A DNA stretch of 14,762 bases, from contig JAGLJD010000102.1 of the NCBI GenBank assembly GCA_023142625.1, positions 1 to 14,762 of the forward strand, read 5' to 3'. The translations under genes were made by a program, and so were the position numbers. Of this stretch, positions 6,086 through 14,761 are shown piece after piece; the stretch's first letter is position 1; each line of letters begins with the position of its first letter. The notes beneath the pieces were generated by a model that did not search any database, was not told the DNA's origin, and was given only the letters and a program-made list of their open reading frames with translations. This DNA is from Candidatus Parcubacteria bacterium (GTDB lineage: Bacteria; Patescibacteriota; Patescibacteriia; JAACEG01).

Positions 6086-7612
6086 ATGCAATACGACATT
6101 ATTATTGGGATGGAGATTCATGCCCAGTTAAAAACAAAATCTAAAATGTTCTGCTCTTGCGCTAACGACGGAGAGGACAAAAAGCCGAACACTACTATCT
6201 GCGAAGTCTGCGTCGGGCATCCCGGAACATTGCCTGTAATCAACAAGCAGGCGGTTGAATGGACGATTTTAACAGGAATGGCTGTTGGCTGCGAAATTGC
6301 CGATTTCACTAAATTTGACAGAAAAAATTATTTTTATCCAGATTTGCCGAAAGGATATCAAATTGCGCAGTACGATCTGCCGATTTCATTGAACGGACAT
6401 CTGAATATAAACGATAAAAAAATTAAAATTATAAGAATCCATTTAGAAGAAGACACGGGCAAGCTTCTGCATCCTAAAAACGCGAATTACAGTTTAGTGG
6501 ATTACAATCGCGCCGGAACGCCTTTGATGGAACTTGTCACAGCGCCGGATCTTTCCAGCGCCGAAGACGCTAAGAATTTTTGTCAGGAATACCAAAAAAT
6601 TCTCCGTTACCTGAATGTTTCAGACGCGAATATGGAAAAAGGGCAAATGCGCTGCGAGGCTAATATCTCGCTTCAAGAAAAAGGCAAATGGAAAAAATCA
6701 AACGGCGAAATCAAACCGCTGAACAATTACAAATTAAACCCAAAAATTGAATTGAAAAACATCAACTCTTTTAAAGCAATGGAACGGGCTGTTAATTATG
6801 AAATAAAACGACAGACAAAAGTATTAAACGAAGGCGGAAAATTAATCCAAGAAACGCGCGGCTGGGACGATAATAAAGGACAAACTTATCATCAGCGCGA
6901 AAAAGAATCTGCACACGATTATAGATATTTTCCAGAACCGGATTTACCGCCATTGATTTTAACTGAATTAAAAGAAAAATTAAGAAAAAAATTGCCTGAA
7001 CTTCCGCAGACAAAAAAAGAACGATTTATAACAGAATACGGATTTAACAAAATTGACGCGAATTTTATCGTTGTTGATAAAAATTTAGCAGATTATATTG
7101 AAAAGGTTATTTCTGAATTCAGAGCATGGATAGAGACATCTGATAAATCTAAAAAAACCCAAGACGAAATTTGGGAAACGCATCGCAAAAAAATAATCAG
7201 GCTGATCTCTAACTGGCTTATTAACAAATTGGGAGGTCTAATAAAAACAAAAAACGGTGATATTTCAAAAATAAAAATTACGCCAAAAAATTTCGCTGAA
7301 TTCCTAGCGCTTATTTTTCAAAACAAAATTAATGCTGCGTCCGGAGTGAAAATTTTAGAAATAATGCTTAAACAGGGCAAAGATCCTTCTGATATTCTTG
7401 ACAGCGGAGATTTTGAGCAGATACAGAACAAATCCGCCTTAAATCAAATTATTGAAAAAATTATCAGCGATAATCCAAAAATTGTTGAACAGTATAAAAA
7501 CGGAAAAGTTAGCGTAATTCAATTTTTAATCGGTCAAGCAATGAAAGAGACAAAAGGCAAAGCAAATCCCGTAATCGTTAAAGAAATGTTAATAAAATTA
7601 TTAATTTCATAG
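6086..7612 (+). CDS. gatB: Asp-tRNA(Asn)/Glu-tRNA(Gln) amidotransferase subunit B
   Basis: GatB is the kinase/tRNA-binding subunit of GatCAB, which turns Glu-tRNA(Gln) into Gln-tRNA(Gln), and likewise Asp to Asn, in the cytoplasm. Diagnostic stretches are IIIGMEIHAQL (5-15), a four-cysteine zinc site (Cys23, Cys25, Cys39, Cys42) around PNTTICEVCVGHPG, FDRKNYFYPDLPKGYQIAQY (77-96), HLEEDTGKLLH (119-129), DYNRAGTPLMELVT (139-152) and KNINSF (224-229). The C-terminal YqeY-like tRNA domain ends near 504. At 508 residues it is longer than the roughly 480 usual: extra residues are visible at about 200-220 and 343-370, as I recall in CPR homologues. gatA and gatC are not in the window. The permease gene starts 18 bases after its TAG and probably shares its transcript. 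Confidence 0.96.
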   Translation: MQYDIIIGMEIHAQLKTKSKMFCSCANDGEDKKPNTTICEVCVGHPGTLPVINKQAVEWTILTGMAVGCEIADFTKFDRKNYFYPDLPKGYQIAQYDLPISLNGHLNINDKKIKIIRIHLEEDTGKLLHPKNANYSLVDYNRAGTPLMELVTAPDLSSAEDAKNFCQEYQKILRYLNVSDANMEKGQMRCEANISLQEKGKWKKSNGEIKPLNNYKLNPKIELKNINSFKAMERAVNYEIKRQTKVLNEGGKLIQETRGWDDNKGQTYHQREKESAHDYRYFPEPDLPPLILTELKEKLRKKLPELPQTKKERFITEYGFNKIDANFIVVDKNLADYIEKVISEFRAWIETSDKSKKTQDEIWETHRKKIIRLISNWLINKLGGLIKTKNGDISKIKITPKNFAEFLALIFQNKINAASGVKILEIMLKQGKDPSDILDSGDFEQIQNKSALNQIIEKIISDNPKIVEQYKNGKVSVIQFLIGQAMKETKGKANPVIVKEMLIKLLIS

Positions 7613-7630
7613 CGACAATCCTAATAATAT

Positions 7631-8917
7631 ATGTCTATTATTTCTACAGCTAAAACCGCCGTGGCTGCTATGGCGACAAATAAAATCAGGACCGCGCTGT
7701 CTGTTTTGGGCATAGTAATCGGAATTACCAGCGTTATTATAGTATTTTCCGCCGGAGAAGGCATAAGCGGATTAGTGATCGGGCAGATTGAATCATTCGG
7801 CGGATCTGATATGATTGAAACCGAAATTAAAGTTCCGACTTCCAAAAAAGGCGGCGGCGGAGAGATGCAGTCTGGCGTAAATTTAACTATGGGCGTCCAA
7901 ATTACCACTCTGACGCTGGATGATATGGACGACATAAACAGGCTACCGAACATAAAACGGAGTTATGCCGGAATTATGGGGCAAGAGCAAATTTCCTATG
8001 GAAGCGAACTGCGGCGAGCCCTGCTATTCGGATCAACGGCTGATTTTATTAATATTGACCAAAGCGAAATAGACTATGGGCGATTTTTTACTAACACTGA
8101 AGATAAGTCCTTATCGCAAGTCGCGGTTTTAGGATTTAAAATAAAAGATAAGCTGTTCGGTAATTCTGATCCTGTTGGAAAATTTATTAAAATTCGCGGC
8201 AAAAAATACAGAGTAATAGGAGTACTTGAAGAAAGAGGTGCTATAATGACCTTTGATTTTGATGATTTTGTTTATATTCCAATCCGAACTTTGCAAAAAA
8301 AAATAATGGGCATAGACCATGTTCTATTTATGATGCATCAGGTTGAAAATAAAAATTTAATCAGTGACACACAGGAACAGATGCGGCATCTTTTGCGGGA
8401 AAACCATAATCTTCCGCGCCAAGAGCAACTCACGGATTGGATGGGCGCGCCAAAGGATGATTTTCGCGTAGTCTCTATGGTTGAGTCTATGGAGATTATG
8501 GATACCGTGACTGGCGCTATCACTCTTTTATTGCTGGCTATTGTCGCTATCTCTTTAATTGTCGGCGGAGTCGGAATTATGAATATTATGTATGTTATTG
8601 TGAGCGAGCGGACGCCTGAAATCGGATTGCGAAAAGCAGTCGGAGCGAAATACTCAGATATAATGGCTCAATTCTTATTTGAATCCGTTTTAATAACGAT
8701 AATCGGCGGGATTATCGGCATTATTTTGGGAATTATTATTTCATTTTTAATATCTATCGGAGCTCAATCATTCGGACTTGACTGGGAATTTAAGGTGCCT
8801 ATTGAAGCTTTTGTAACCGCTATTGTATTTTCCGCTATCTTTGGAATATCATTCGGCGTCTACCCGGCAAGAAGAGCGGCTAAATTAGATCCCATAACCG
8901 CCTTAACAAAAAAATAA
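7631..8917 (+). CDS. ABC transporter permease, MacB/FtsX family
   Basis: A 428-residue permease with the MacB layout. A cytoplasmic N-terminal helix (MSIISTAKTAVAAMATNKIRT) leads to the first membrane segment at about 20-41 (ALSVLGIVIGITSVIIVFSA). A large extracytoplasmic MacB_PCD-type domain spans 45-290, and three membrane segments follow at about 293-322, 347-377 and 391-412. SERTPEIGLRKAVGAK (326-341) is the usual coupling region that contacts the ATPase, and the C-terminus YPARRAAKLDPITAL is typical. Residues 74-77 are a Gly run (KKGGGGEM). Such permeases use ATP in the cytoplasm to move or release envelope substrates mechanically; the substrate here is unknown. No ATPase subunit or periplasmic adaptor gene is in the window. 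It is convergent with the helicase gene, only 20 bases apart. Confidence 0.9.
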   Translation: MSIISTAKTAVAAMATNKIRTALSVLGIVIGITSVIIVFSAGEGISGLVIGQIESFGGSDMIETEIKVPTSKKGGGGEMQSGVNLTMGVQITTLTLDDMDDINRLPNIKRSYAGIMGQEQISYGSELRRALLFGSTADFINIDQSEIDYGRFFTNTEDKSLSQVAVLGFKIKDKLFGNSDPVGKFIKIRGKKYRVIGVLEERGAIMTFDFDDFVYIPIRTLQKKIMGIDHVLFMMHQVENKNLISDTQEQMRHLLRENHNLPRQEQLTDWMGAPKDDFRVVSMVESMEIMDTVTGAITLLLLAIVAISLIVGGVGIMNIMYVIVSERTPEIGLRKAVGAKYSDIMAQFLFESVLITIIGGIIGIILGIIISFLISIGAQSFGLDWEFKVPIEAFVTAIVFSAIFGISFGVYPARRAAKLDPITALTKK

Positions 8918-8949
8918 TAGGTCTGCTGTGTGGATTTTTACCCTATTAT
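8914..8949. terminator. Weak hairpin between the convergent permease and helicase genes
   Basis: ATAATAGG (8914-8921) and CCTATTAT (8942-8949) form an 8-base stem with a 20-base loop that spans both stop codons. It could act in both directions, but the stem is AT-rich, the loop long, and there is no clear T run after the plus-strand arm. Confidence 0.25.
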
Positions 8950-11415
8950 ATTTAAATATTTTTTATCAATAAAATCTATAAAGCAGCTTCTGTTTATTGC
9001 TTTGTCGCTGTTGTCAAAATTACTGTAAGAGATAAAAATTTTCTCTTTCGCCCGCGTCATCGCTACATAAAATAGCCGTTTTTCCTCCTCTAAATCGGCT
9101 TTATAAACCGGAAACTTATATTCGTTCACACCGACTATAAAAACAAAATCAAACTCAAGCCCCTTCACCTGATGCGCTGTCACGATCGGAATCTTGCCAT
9201 TATCTAATCCTAAAAAATCAATGTCGCGGTTTAAAGATCCAAAATTTATCAATTCTCTTAAAGCCGTCTCTGGCAGTTTATCAGTATTATCTTTCTGTTC
9301 AAAAAGATGGCTAAGCGTATTTATTGACTTCACTCTTTTGTCTTTTTCAGAATCTTGCTCATAAAATTTTTTCAATCCTGATTCTTCCCAAACGCGATTT
9401 AAAAACTTTGCCGGACGCTCTTCTCGCGCTTTTTTCTCCCATGAATTTATTAAAGCGCTTAATTGAACAAACTTTTTAGAAAATTTTTTAAAAAGTTCAA
9501 TTCTCTGTTTTTGCCCAATTTCTAATTTTTTAACTAAAACGGCTAAAAGTTCCGCTGTTGCAAGCACATCGTCTTTCGCGTCATGGGTCGCCTCTCTTAA
9601 TTTTAATAATTCAGCCAAAGTTGTGAGTTTATAATTTTCAGAAATAATTAAGCGCCTTGAAAGGTCAAGCGTGTCGTAATATTCTTTAAATTCAAAATCT
9701 ATCTCTTTTCGTTTTGAATTTTCCTCAATCATTGAAAGATCAAAATTAATATTATGTCCGGCAACAATATCTCCGCTGATGAATTCTTTTAATTCTTTTA
9801 AAACTTCTTTTGAATCCCGTCCGCTCTTTTGCAAAAATTCATCGGTAATTCCGTGAATTTCATAAGAATCGCCTACGGGCAGGCTGCTTTTAAGATAAAA
9901 ATGAAAATCATTGCCAAACTTTCCGTTAATCAATTCAATGGCGTAAATTTGGATAATTTCGTCTTTTAAAACATTAATTCCCGTTGTTTCAGTATCTAAA
10001 ACAATAATCCTTCCCCTATCCCACTTATCTGTTAAATTAGAAAACGGCTCGGAAAAATTGTAATTTTTAAAATTAAGAAAATCGGAAACTTTCAAGCCGA
10101 CTCTGTTTCCTTGTTCTATAATGGTTTTCATAGCGTCCGCGCCGATATTTCTTGCTGGACGCAAAATCAGCCTATAAGCGCTTCTTAAATCAAATTTATT
10201 AAAAATAATTTTTAGATAAGCGTAAACATCTTTAATCTCCTGGCGGCGAAAAAAATTATATTTGTCAACAGTAATGTGGGCAATTTTTTTTTGCGTAAAA
10301 ATATCCGCGACATTGCTGATCAAATAATTTGCGCGGCTTAAAATCGCTATTTTCGCGCTGGGATTATCGTCTTGTATTTTTTTAATATTATGAATTACCC
10401 AACTTATCTCTTCGTTAAAATTAGTTCCATTAAAAACATCAATGCATTGCTTGCTCTTTTCCGCACTTGGTTCGCCGCTTGTCATCTCTCCTGTTTCCGC
10501 GCTGTCAAAGCTTTTTAAAAAAGATCTAATGGCGTCAAGCGTATTTTGATTAAAGCGATAATTTACTTTTAAGCTCATTTCTTTAACTGGAGCAAAATGA
10601 GTTTTAAAAATTTTAGCGATTTTATACGGCTCAGAACCTCGCCAACCGTAAATTGTCTGATCTAAATCGCCTATAAAAGATATGTTTTTGCCTGTTTTTG
10701 CCAATTCCTTAACAACTAAATATTCCGAAATATGCGTATCTTGAAACTCGTCAAGTTGGATGAATCTATATCTTCGCGCCCATCTATTTCTTAATTTTTC
10801 GTCTAAATACAGCCCTTTAATCGTTAAGATTACTAATTCATTAAAATCAAGAGCATTTTGATTTTTTAAAGCGTTAAAATACTTTTCACTGATCTTAATC
10901 AGCGTTTTGCTGATTTTTATATCCTCAATTTTATGTCCCAGCCGCTTCCTTAAATTATTCAGCCGATATTCGTATATCTGCTTTATTAAATCTAAAATTT
11001 CATAACGCGAAATTTTAGTTCCGATGGAGAAATCCTGATAATTATAATCTGCCAAAATATTATTCATTATTTCCAATTGCTCAATTTCATCAAAAATAAC
11101 AAAGTCTGAATTTACCCCTATTCTTTTTGCTTCAGTTTTCACAAAATAGGCGCAAAATCCGTGAAAAGTGGTTATGGTCAAATTATTAATTATATCCCTG
11201 CTCTTAATCCTTTTTTTTATTCTTTGCGATATCTCTTCTGCGGAACGATTTGTAAAAGTAAGGCACAATACCTCTTCTGGCTTAATTCCAGACTCTAAAG
11301 CTTTTATAACTCTTTCTATTAAAACCGTTGTTTTTCCCGTTCCAACCGGAGCCGACACTAAATAAGCGCCGAATATATTGTCAATAATTTCCTGCTGTTC
11401 TTTGTTAAAATTCAT
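8938..11415 (-). CDS. UvrD/PcrA-like superfamily I helicase with inserted DEDDh exonuclease domain
   Basis: An 825-residue fusion, probably for DNA repair or end processing. Helicase motifs appear in order: Walker A SAPVGTGKTT (21-30), Ia LTFTNRSAEE (52-61), Ib TFHGFC (83-88), II LDEFQDT (221-227), III GDLDQTIYGWRG (249-260) and IV NYRF (285-288). Then, at about 468-627, a DnaQ-like 3'-5' exonuclease interrupts the second motor domain: VLDTETTG (Exo I, 472-479), GHNINFDL (Exo II, 553-560) and HDAKDD (Exo III, 611-616). All the DEDDh residues are present. The helicase resumes with motif V VTAHQVKGLEFDFVFIVG (745-762) and motif VI EEEKRLFYVAMTRAKEKIFIS (777-797). Both activities look intact. 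The start ATG overlaps the fmt TGA (ATGA), so the two are co-translated, as last gene of the operon. Specific helicase name not assigned. Confidence 0.93.
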   Translation of the reverse strand: MNFNKEQQEIIDNIFGAYLVSAPVGTGKTTVLIERVIKALESGIKPEEVLCLTFTNRSAEEISQRIKKRIKSRDIINNLTITTFHGFCAYFVKTEAKRIGVNSDFVIFDEIEQLEIMNNILADYNYQDFSIGTKISRYEILDLIKQIYEYRLNNLRKRLGHKIEDIKISKTLIKISEKYFNALKNQNALDFNELVILTIKGLYLDEKLRNRWARRYRFIQLDEFQDTHISEYLVVKELAKTGKNISFIGDLDQTIYGWRGSEPYKIAKIFKTHFAPVKEMSLKVNYRFNQNTLDAIRSFLKSFDSAETGEMTSGEPSAEKSKQCIDVFNGTNFNEEISWVIHNIKKIQDDNPSAKIAILSRANYLISNVADIFTQKKIAHITVDKYNFFRRQEIKDVYAYLKIIFNKFDLRSAYRLILRPARNIGADAMKTIIEQGNRVGLKVSDFLNFKNYNFSEPFSNLTDKWDRGRIIVLDTETTGINVLKDEIIQIYAIELINGKFGNDFHFYLKSSLPVGDSYEIHGITDEFLQKSGRDSKEVLKELKEFISGDIVAGHNINFDLSMIEENSKRKEIDFEFKEYYDTLDLSRRLIISENYKLTTLAELLKLREATHDAKDDVLATAELLAVLVKKLEIGQKQRIELFKKFSKKFVQLSALINSWEKKAREERPAKFLNRVWEESGLKKFYEQDSEKDKRVKSINTLSHLFEQKDNTDKLPETALRELINFGSLNRDIDFLGLDNGKIPIVTAHQVKGLEFDFVFIVGVNEYKFPVYKADLEEEKRLFYVAMTRAKEKIFISYSNFDNSDKAINRSCFIDFIDKKYLNIIG

Positions 11416-12638
11416 AATAATTTATCAATTTTATTCCCCCTTATAAATTCCATGCCGCTCATCTCTTTTTTTCCTTCCAGCTGGACTTTTTCCAAAACCA
11501 AACTCCCCTGCCGGCAAAAAACGCCCATTTTTTTATCCTCTGTTAAAAATATTTCACCGAAATTTTTATGCCTGTCGGATTTTTTTAATAAAGAAACTTG
11601 GATAATTTTTAATTTTTTATTGCCGAATAAAAAAGACCAACTGCCCGGCCATGGATAAAAGGCGCGGACTTGCCTTTCTATTTCAACTGCTTTTTTGCGC
11701 CAGTCAATCTGCCCGTCAGCGCGCTGCAAAATTTTAGTAAAAACCGCCTTTTTATGGTTCTGCGGCTTTGCTTTTATCTTCTCTCCGAAATAATCCGATA
11801 AAATTTTAACCAGCAAATCCGCTCCGAGTTCAGACAGCTCGTTATGCAACTGCGCGTAATTTTGATTAATAATTTTTAATCTTTTTTTCGCAATTATATC
11901 GCCATGATCCATTTTTGCGTCCATTATCATTATGGAAACGCCAGTCTGCTTGTCGCCATTTAAAATAGCACTTTGAATCGGAGAAGATCCTCGATATTTC
12001 GGCAGAAGCGACGGATGAACATTCAGGCATTTATGCTTTGGAATATCTAAAATGTTTTGCGGAATAATCTGCCCATAAGATGCCGTTATGATCAAATCCG
12101 GGCTTAACTTTTTAATCTTATTTTTTATTCGCGCTATTTTCAGCGGCTGCAAAACAGTTAATTTGCGTTCTTGGGCAAGTTTTTTAATCGGCGTGGCAGT
12201 TAATATTTTTTTTCTTCCGACTGACCTGTCTGGCTGCGTAATAACCGCAATAATTCGCAAATCGCGATTTAACAATTCCTGTAAAATCGGAACGGCGAAT
12301 TCAGAAGAACCGATAAAAATAATTTTAGCGTTTTTAATTTTTTTCATTCTCTCTTCGCTGTTTATGTTCCTTAATGTTGCTAAAAAATAAGCCATCTTAT
12401 TATCAATCTCTCTCTCTCTTGCAATGCCCCATATTCTCATTATTAAAGTATGGCTCTGTTTCTTGCATAAATTCATTAAAATCGCCACATCTCTCCTGCT
12501 CTTTAATTTTCCAAATGATTCAGCGATGTCAATCGCTAAAAGCTGGTGTTTTGTCGTCGGACCGCGCTTATCTTTCTTTTTTTGCTTGCTCTCGGCGATT
12601 ATTCTGCTTTTGATCGCATCCTTTAATCTGTTTATCAT
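11412..12638 (-). CDS. fmt: Methionyl-tRNA formyltransferase with 97-residue N-terminal extension
   Basis: Formylates initiator Met-tRNA with 10-formyltetrahydrofolate. The enzyme proper begins near Met98: KIIFIGSSEFAVPIL (105-119), TQPDRSVGRK (134-143), ASYGQIIP (186-193), then the catalytic region LNVHPSLLPKYRGSSPIQSA (205-224) with Asn206 and His208, and MDHGDI (243-248) with Asp244. The C-terminal tRNA-binding domain (ADGQIDW, RAFYPWPGSW) ends at 408. Residues 1-97 are not part of normal Fmt: basic, helical (KKKDKRGPTTK, HQLLAIDIAESFGKLKSRRD, IWGIAREREID). The long start is favoured because its ATG overlaps the upstream TGA (ATGA), exactly as at the fmt-helicase junction. An internal start at Met98 could also give normal-length Fmt. 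The extension may be a once separate small protein; I do not recognise its family. Confidence 0.93.
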   Translation of the reverse strand: MINRLKDAIKSRIIAESKQKKKDKRGPTTKHQLLAIDIAESFGKLKSRRDVAILMNLCKKQSHTLIMRIWGIAREREIDNKMAYFLATLRNINSEERMKKIKNAKIIFIGSSEFAVPILQELLNRDLRIIAVITQPDRSVGRKKILTATPIKKLAQERKLTVLQPLKIARIKNKIKKLSPDLIITASYGQIIPQNILDIPKHKCLNVHPSLLPKYRGSSPIQSAILNGDKQTGVSIMIMDAKMDHGDIIAKKRLKIINQNYAQLHNELSELGADLLVKILSDYFGEKIKAKPQNHKKAVFTKILQRADGQIDWRKKAVEIERQVRAFYPWPGSWSFLFGNKKLKIIQVSLLKKSDRHKNFGEIFLTEDKKMGVFCRQGSLVLEKVQLEGKKEMSGMEFIRGNKIDKLL

Positions 12639-13426
12639 ATAATTTTAAAATTCATCACTAAATACCCTACTCCGAAAGGATATTCATAAGATAAGACTCG
12701 CGGCTCGCAGTTAATGCTGCTTAACGCGCCAGCTAAAATTATAAAAGATCGCAAACCGCATTCTTGCGCTTCGCCAGCCAGCTCTTGATCAAAATTTAAT
12801 AACTGCTCATAATCCATTTTTTCCAAAATAGAGATTAATTTTTTATCAAACACTTTGCCTTTGGCTGAATATTCAGCAGGCGCTTCTTTGGTTAAACAAT
12901 GCGACAGATCGCCGGAAGCGATTAAAGCAATCCTTTTATTGCTTCTTGTGATAACTTGCTTTAAATACTTGCCAAACTCAAAATGCTCCTGATATCCTAA
13001 AAACGAATATGCTATCGGAACAATTTTCACTTGCGGAATATTTTTAGCTAAATAATAAAGCGGGACTAAAATTCCATGATCTAAAGACGGATCGCTAATC
13101 AAAGAAATCGGCAATTCAGGCGTTTCCGCCCTTATTTTAATCTTATTTATAAAACTAATATCTGATTCAAATTCAAATTTAGCGTCTAAATCGCCAAAAT
13201 TTTTAAAATCTCCATGATAACTACCGCTAACCTGTATGGTAAAAAAATCGGCGTTAATTAGTCCGTGCGGAGAAATAATAATAATTGTATCGGGCTGAGC
13301 CGCGTAAAGCCTGCCTGCCAAAGACTCCATCGCCTCTTTTGTCTTGGTAATCTGATTGATATTATCTTTGCCAATGCTCGGAATCAATATTGGCGGATGA
13401 GGCGTTATCGCCGCGAATACTAACAT
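12635..13426 (-). CDS. Memo-like / class III extradiol dioxygenase LigB-superfamily protein
   Basis: A 263-residue cytoplasmic protein of the fold shared by MEMO1, the AmmeMemoRadiSam system protein B and LigB-type dioxygenase subunits. Diagnostic features are TPHPP (8-12, His10), IISPHG (50-55, His54), SLDHGILVPLYYL (114-126, His117) and SGDLSHC (171-177, Asp173 and His176). The histidines that hold metal in this superfamily therefore seem present. The C-terminus ends YEYPFGVGYLVMNFKII. True ring cleavage is uncertain: Memo proteins are structurally related to dioxygenases, but their reaction is not settled. The usual AMMECR1 and radical-SAM partners are not in the window. It is the first gene of the operon: its TGA overlaps the fmt ATG, and a near-perfect promoter lies upstream. 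Confidence 0.85.
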   Translation of the reverse strand: MLVFAAITPHPPILIPSIGKDNINQITKTKEAMESLAGRLYAAQPDTIIIISPHGLINADFFTIQVSGSYHGDFKNFGDLDAKFEFESDISFINKIKIRAETPELPISLISDPSLDHGILVPLYYLAKNIPQVKIVPIAYSFLGYQEHFEFGKYLKQVITRSNKRIALIASGDLSHCLTKEAPAEYSAKGKVFDKKLISILEKMDYEQLLNFDQELAGEAQECGLRSFIILAGALSSINCEPRVLSYEYPFGVGYLVMNFKII

Positions 13427-13457
13427 AAAATTTTGTTATTTACTTTTTAATGCTTTT

Positions 13458-13485
13458 ATTATATCAAACAGCGAATTAGTGTCAA
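13458..13485 (-). promoter_or_regulatory. Consensus sigma-70 promoter of the Memo-fmt-helicase operon
   Basis: On the minus strand there is a perfect TTGACA (13485-13480), a 16-base spacer and a perfect TATAAT (13463-13458). The predicted start near 13451 gives a leader of about 25 bases before the ATG at 13426. This is the best promoter in the window and the only one evident for the three overlapping genes. The preceding gene on the same strand ends at 13493, almost touching the -35 element. Confidence 0.8.
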
Positions 13486-13492
13486 CGCAAAA

Positions 13493-14761
13493 TTAATTTT
13501 CCTTGCCAATCCACGGATCAAATTCAACATTATCGCTTACAGGGCAATAATCGTTGCCGTTTGGATTTAATTCTGGATGAAACGGACCGCTTTCATCGCC
13601 CCACCAATTATTAATCGCGTTAATAGTTGAAGACGCTGACTTATTTATAATGCCGCCATACATATCTTCAATGCTGCTAGAAAAATGATTATTTAAAATC
13701 CGAGAATTAGAAATTTTAAAATCTGGATTGCCTTTAATAACTTTTATTCCGATACGATGATTTTTAATAATAGAATTGGTTATATTGATAATAGAATTAC
13801 CGTTTATAACTTTTATGCCTGAATAATTATTTTTAATCGTAGAATTATGAATATAAACCTCTGATTTATCGCCTTTAATCTCTATCCCTGTATTATTATT
13901 TGAAATAGTAGAATTATTTATATTCGCCTTTCCATTATTGGCAACTATGGCGCCGGGTGTTTGAAAAGTAATCATCATCGCAGCTATACAAACATCATGG
14001 GCGCAAGTGCCTTTATAATAACCTGTATAATTGATAATTGCATAATCCATCCATAGGATCCCGCCTCCCGAAATAATAATCGCTCCCCAGTCTCCATATT
14101 TAGGATCTCCGTTTGAGCCTTCAATATTGCCTCCTTTTTCATTGTCATTATAAGAAGTAAAAATAATATATTGCCCGGGCAAACCATTTGCTATTAATTC
14201 TCCTTTTATATTTAATCCTGCATTCTTGTCAAATTTTATAACGACTCCAGGCTCAATAGTCAAAATTTCACCTTCCTTAACTGTTAAAAATGAATTCCTA
14301 ATGCAATAAGGGCTGCTGCTTGAGGTTAAAATTTGGGTAAAAATTTTTCCGTCTCCGTCTAACGGAATATTGCGGCAGGCAACAACGCTGTTTAAAGTTC
14401 TCTCGCTTATCTGATTTGACAATCCATATAATGTTTCGCTGTTAAAAACTTTTATCGCAAAACAATATTCAGTATCTTTTATTAAATTTTTAATTTCATA
14501 TTCTATCTCTTGATTATGGTAAATTATTTCCAGATGCTTGCTTTCAGCGCTATCCCATTCAGCCAGCATATCGCATTCTCCGATTTTTTCCTTATAGCGC
14601 AAATCATAATAAGCGTCTTCTGTAAAATCTATGCCCGTCGGTTTTGTCCAGTATAATTTAATTGATTTAGAAGAAGTAAAAGCGAACTGCGCGGTTAAAT
14701 CGCTGATTATGATATTATTATTTACAATTTTTGTTTCAACTTTATCGCTCCATTCACCGGT
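13493..14761 (-). CDS. Surface protein with fibronectin-III and right-handed beta-helix domains, N-terminus outside window
   Basis: The minus-strand frame runs without a stop from the right edge (codon at 14761) to TAA at 13493, giving 422 visible residues; the start lies beyond the window. A TTG at 14602 is in frame but sits inside a fibronectin type III domain, so it is not the start. The visible part begins with the tail of one FN3-like domain (GEWSDKVETK) and a full FN3 domain (SIKLYWTKP to TEYCFAIKVFN, YGLSNQISERT). A short linker leads to a pectate-lyase-like parallel beta-helix: a stack of repeats of the type STI-NN-GI (NNSTISNNNTGIEIKG, NSTIKNNYSGIKVING, NSIIKNHRIGIKVIKG). It ends with the NNWWGDESGPFHPELNPNG motif typical of NosD-like surface proteins. 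It is probably exported, with adhesion or carbohydrate binding as a guess. No catalytic site recognised. Confidence 0.85.
   Translation of the reverse strand, partial: TGEWSDKVETKIVNNNIIISDLTAQFAFTSSKSIKLYWTKPTGIDFTEDAYYDLRYKEKIGECDMLAEWDSAESKHLEIIYHNQEIEYEIKNLIKDTEYCFAIKVFNSETLYGLSNQISERTLNSVVACRNIPLDGDGKIFTQILTSSSSPYCIRNSFLTVKEGEILTIEPGVVIKFDKNAGLNIKGELIANGLPGQYIIFTSYNDNEKGGNIEGSNGDPKYGDWGAIIISGGGILWMDYAIINYTGYYKGTCAHDVCIAAMMITFQTPGAIVANNGKANINNSTISNNNTGIEIKGDKSEVYIHNSTIKNNYSGIKVINGNSIINITNSIIKNHRIGIKVIKGNPDFKISNSRILNNHFSSSIEDMYGGIINKSASSTINAINNWWGDESGPFHPELNPNGNDYCPVSDNVEFDPWIGKEN

Noticed and set aside
11168..12642. Several plus-strand frames opposite the helicase and fmt
   Set aside because: Antisense to well-supported genes, with low-complexity products and no family resemblance.
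13493..14602. Start of the beta-helix protein at the TTG at 14602
   Set aside because: The frame stays open to the window edge, and the upstream residues complete a fibronectin type III domain, so the gene is cut by the window and does not start there.
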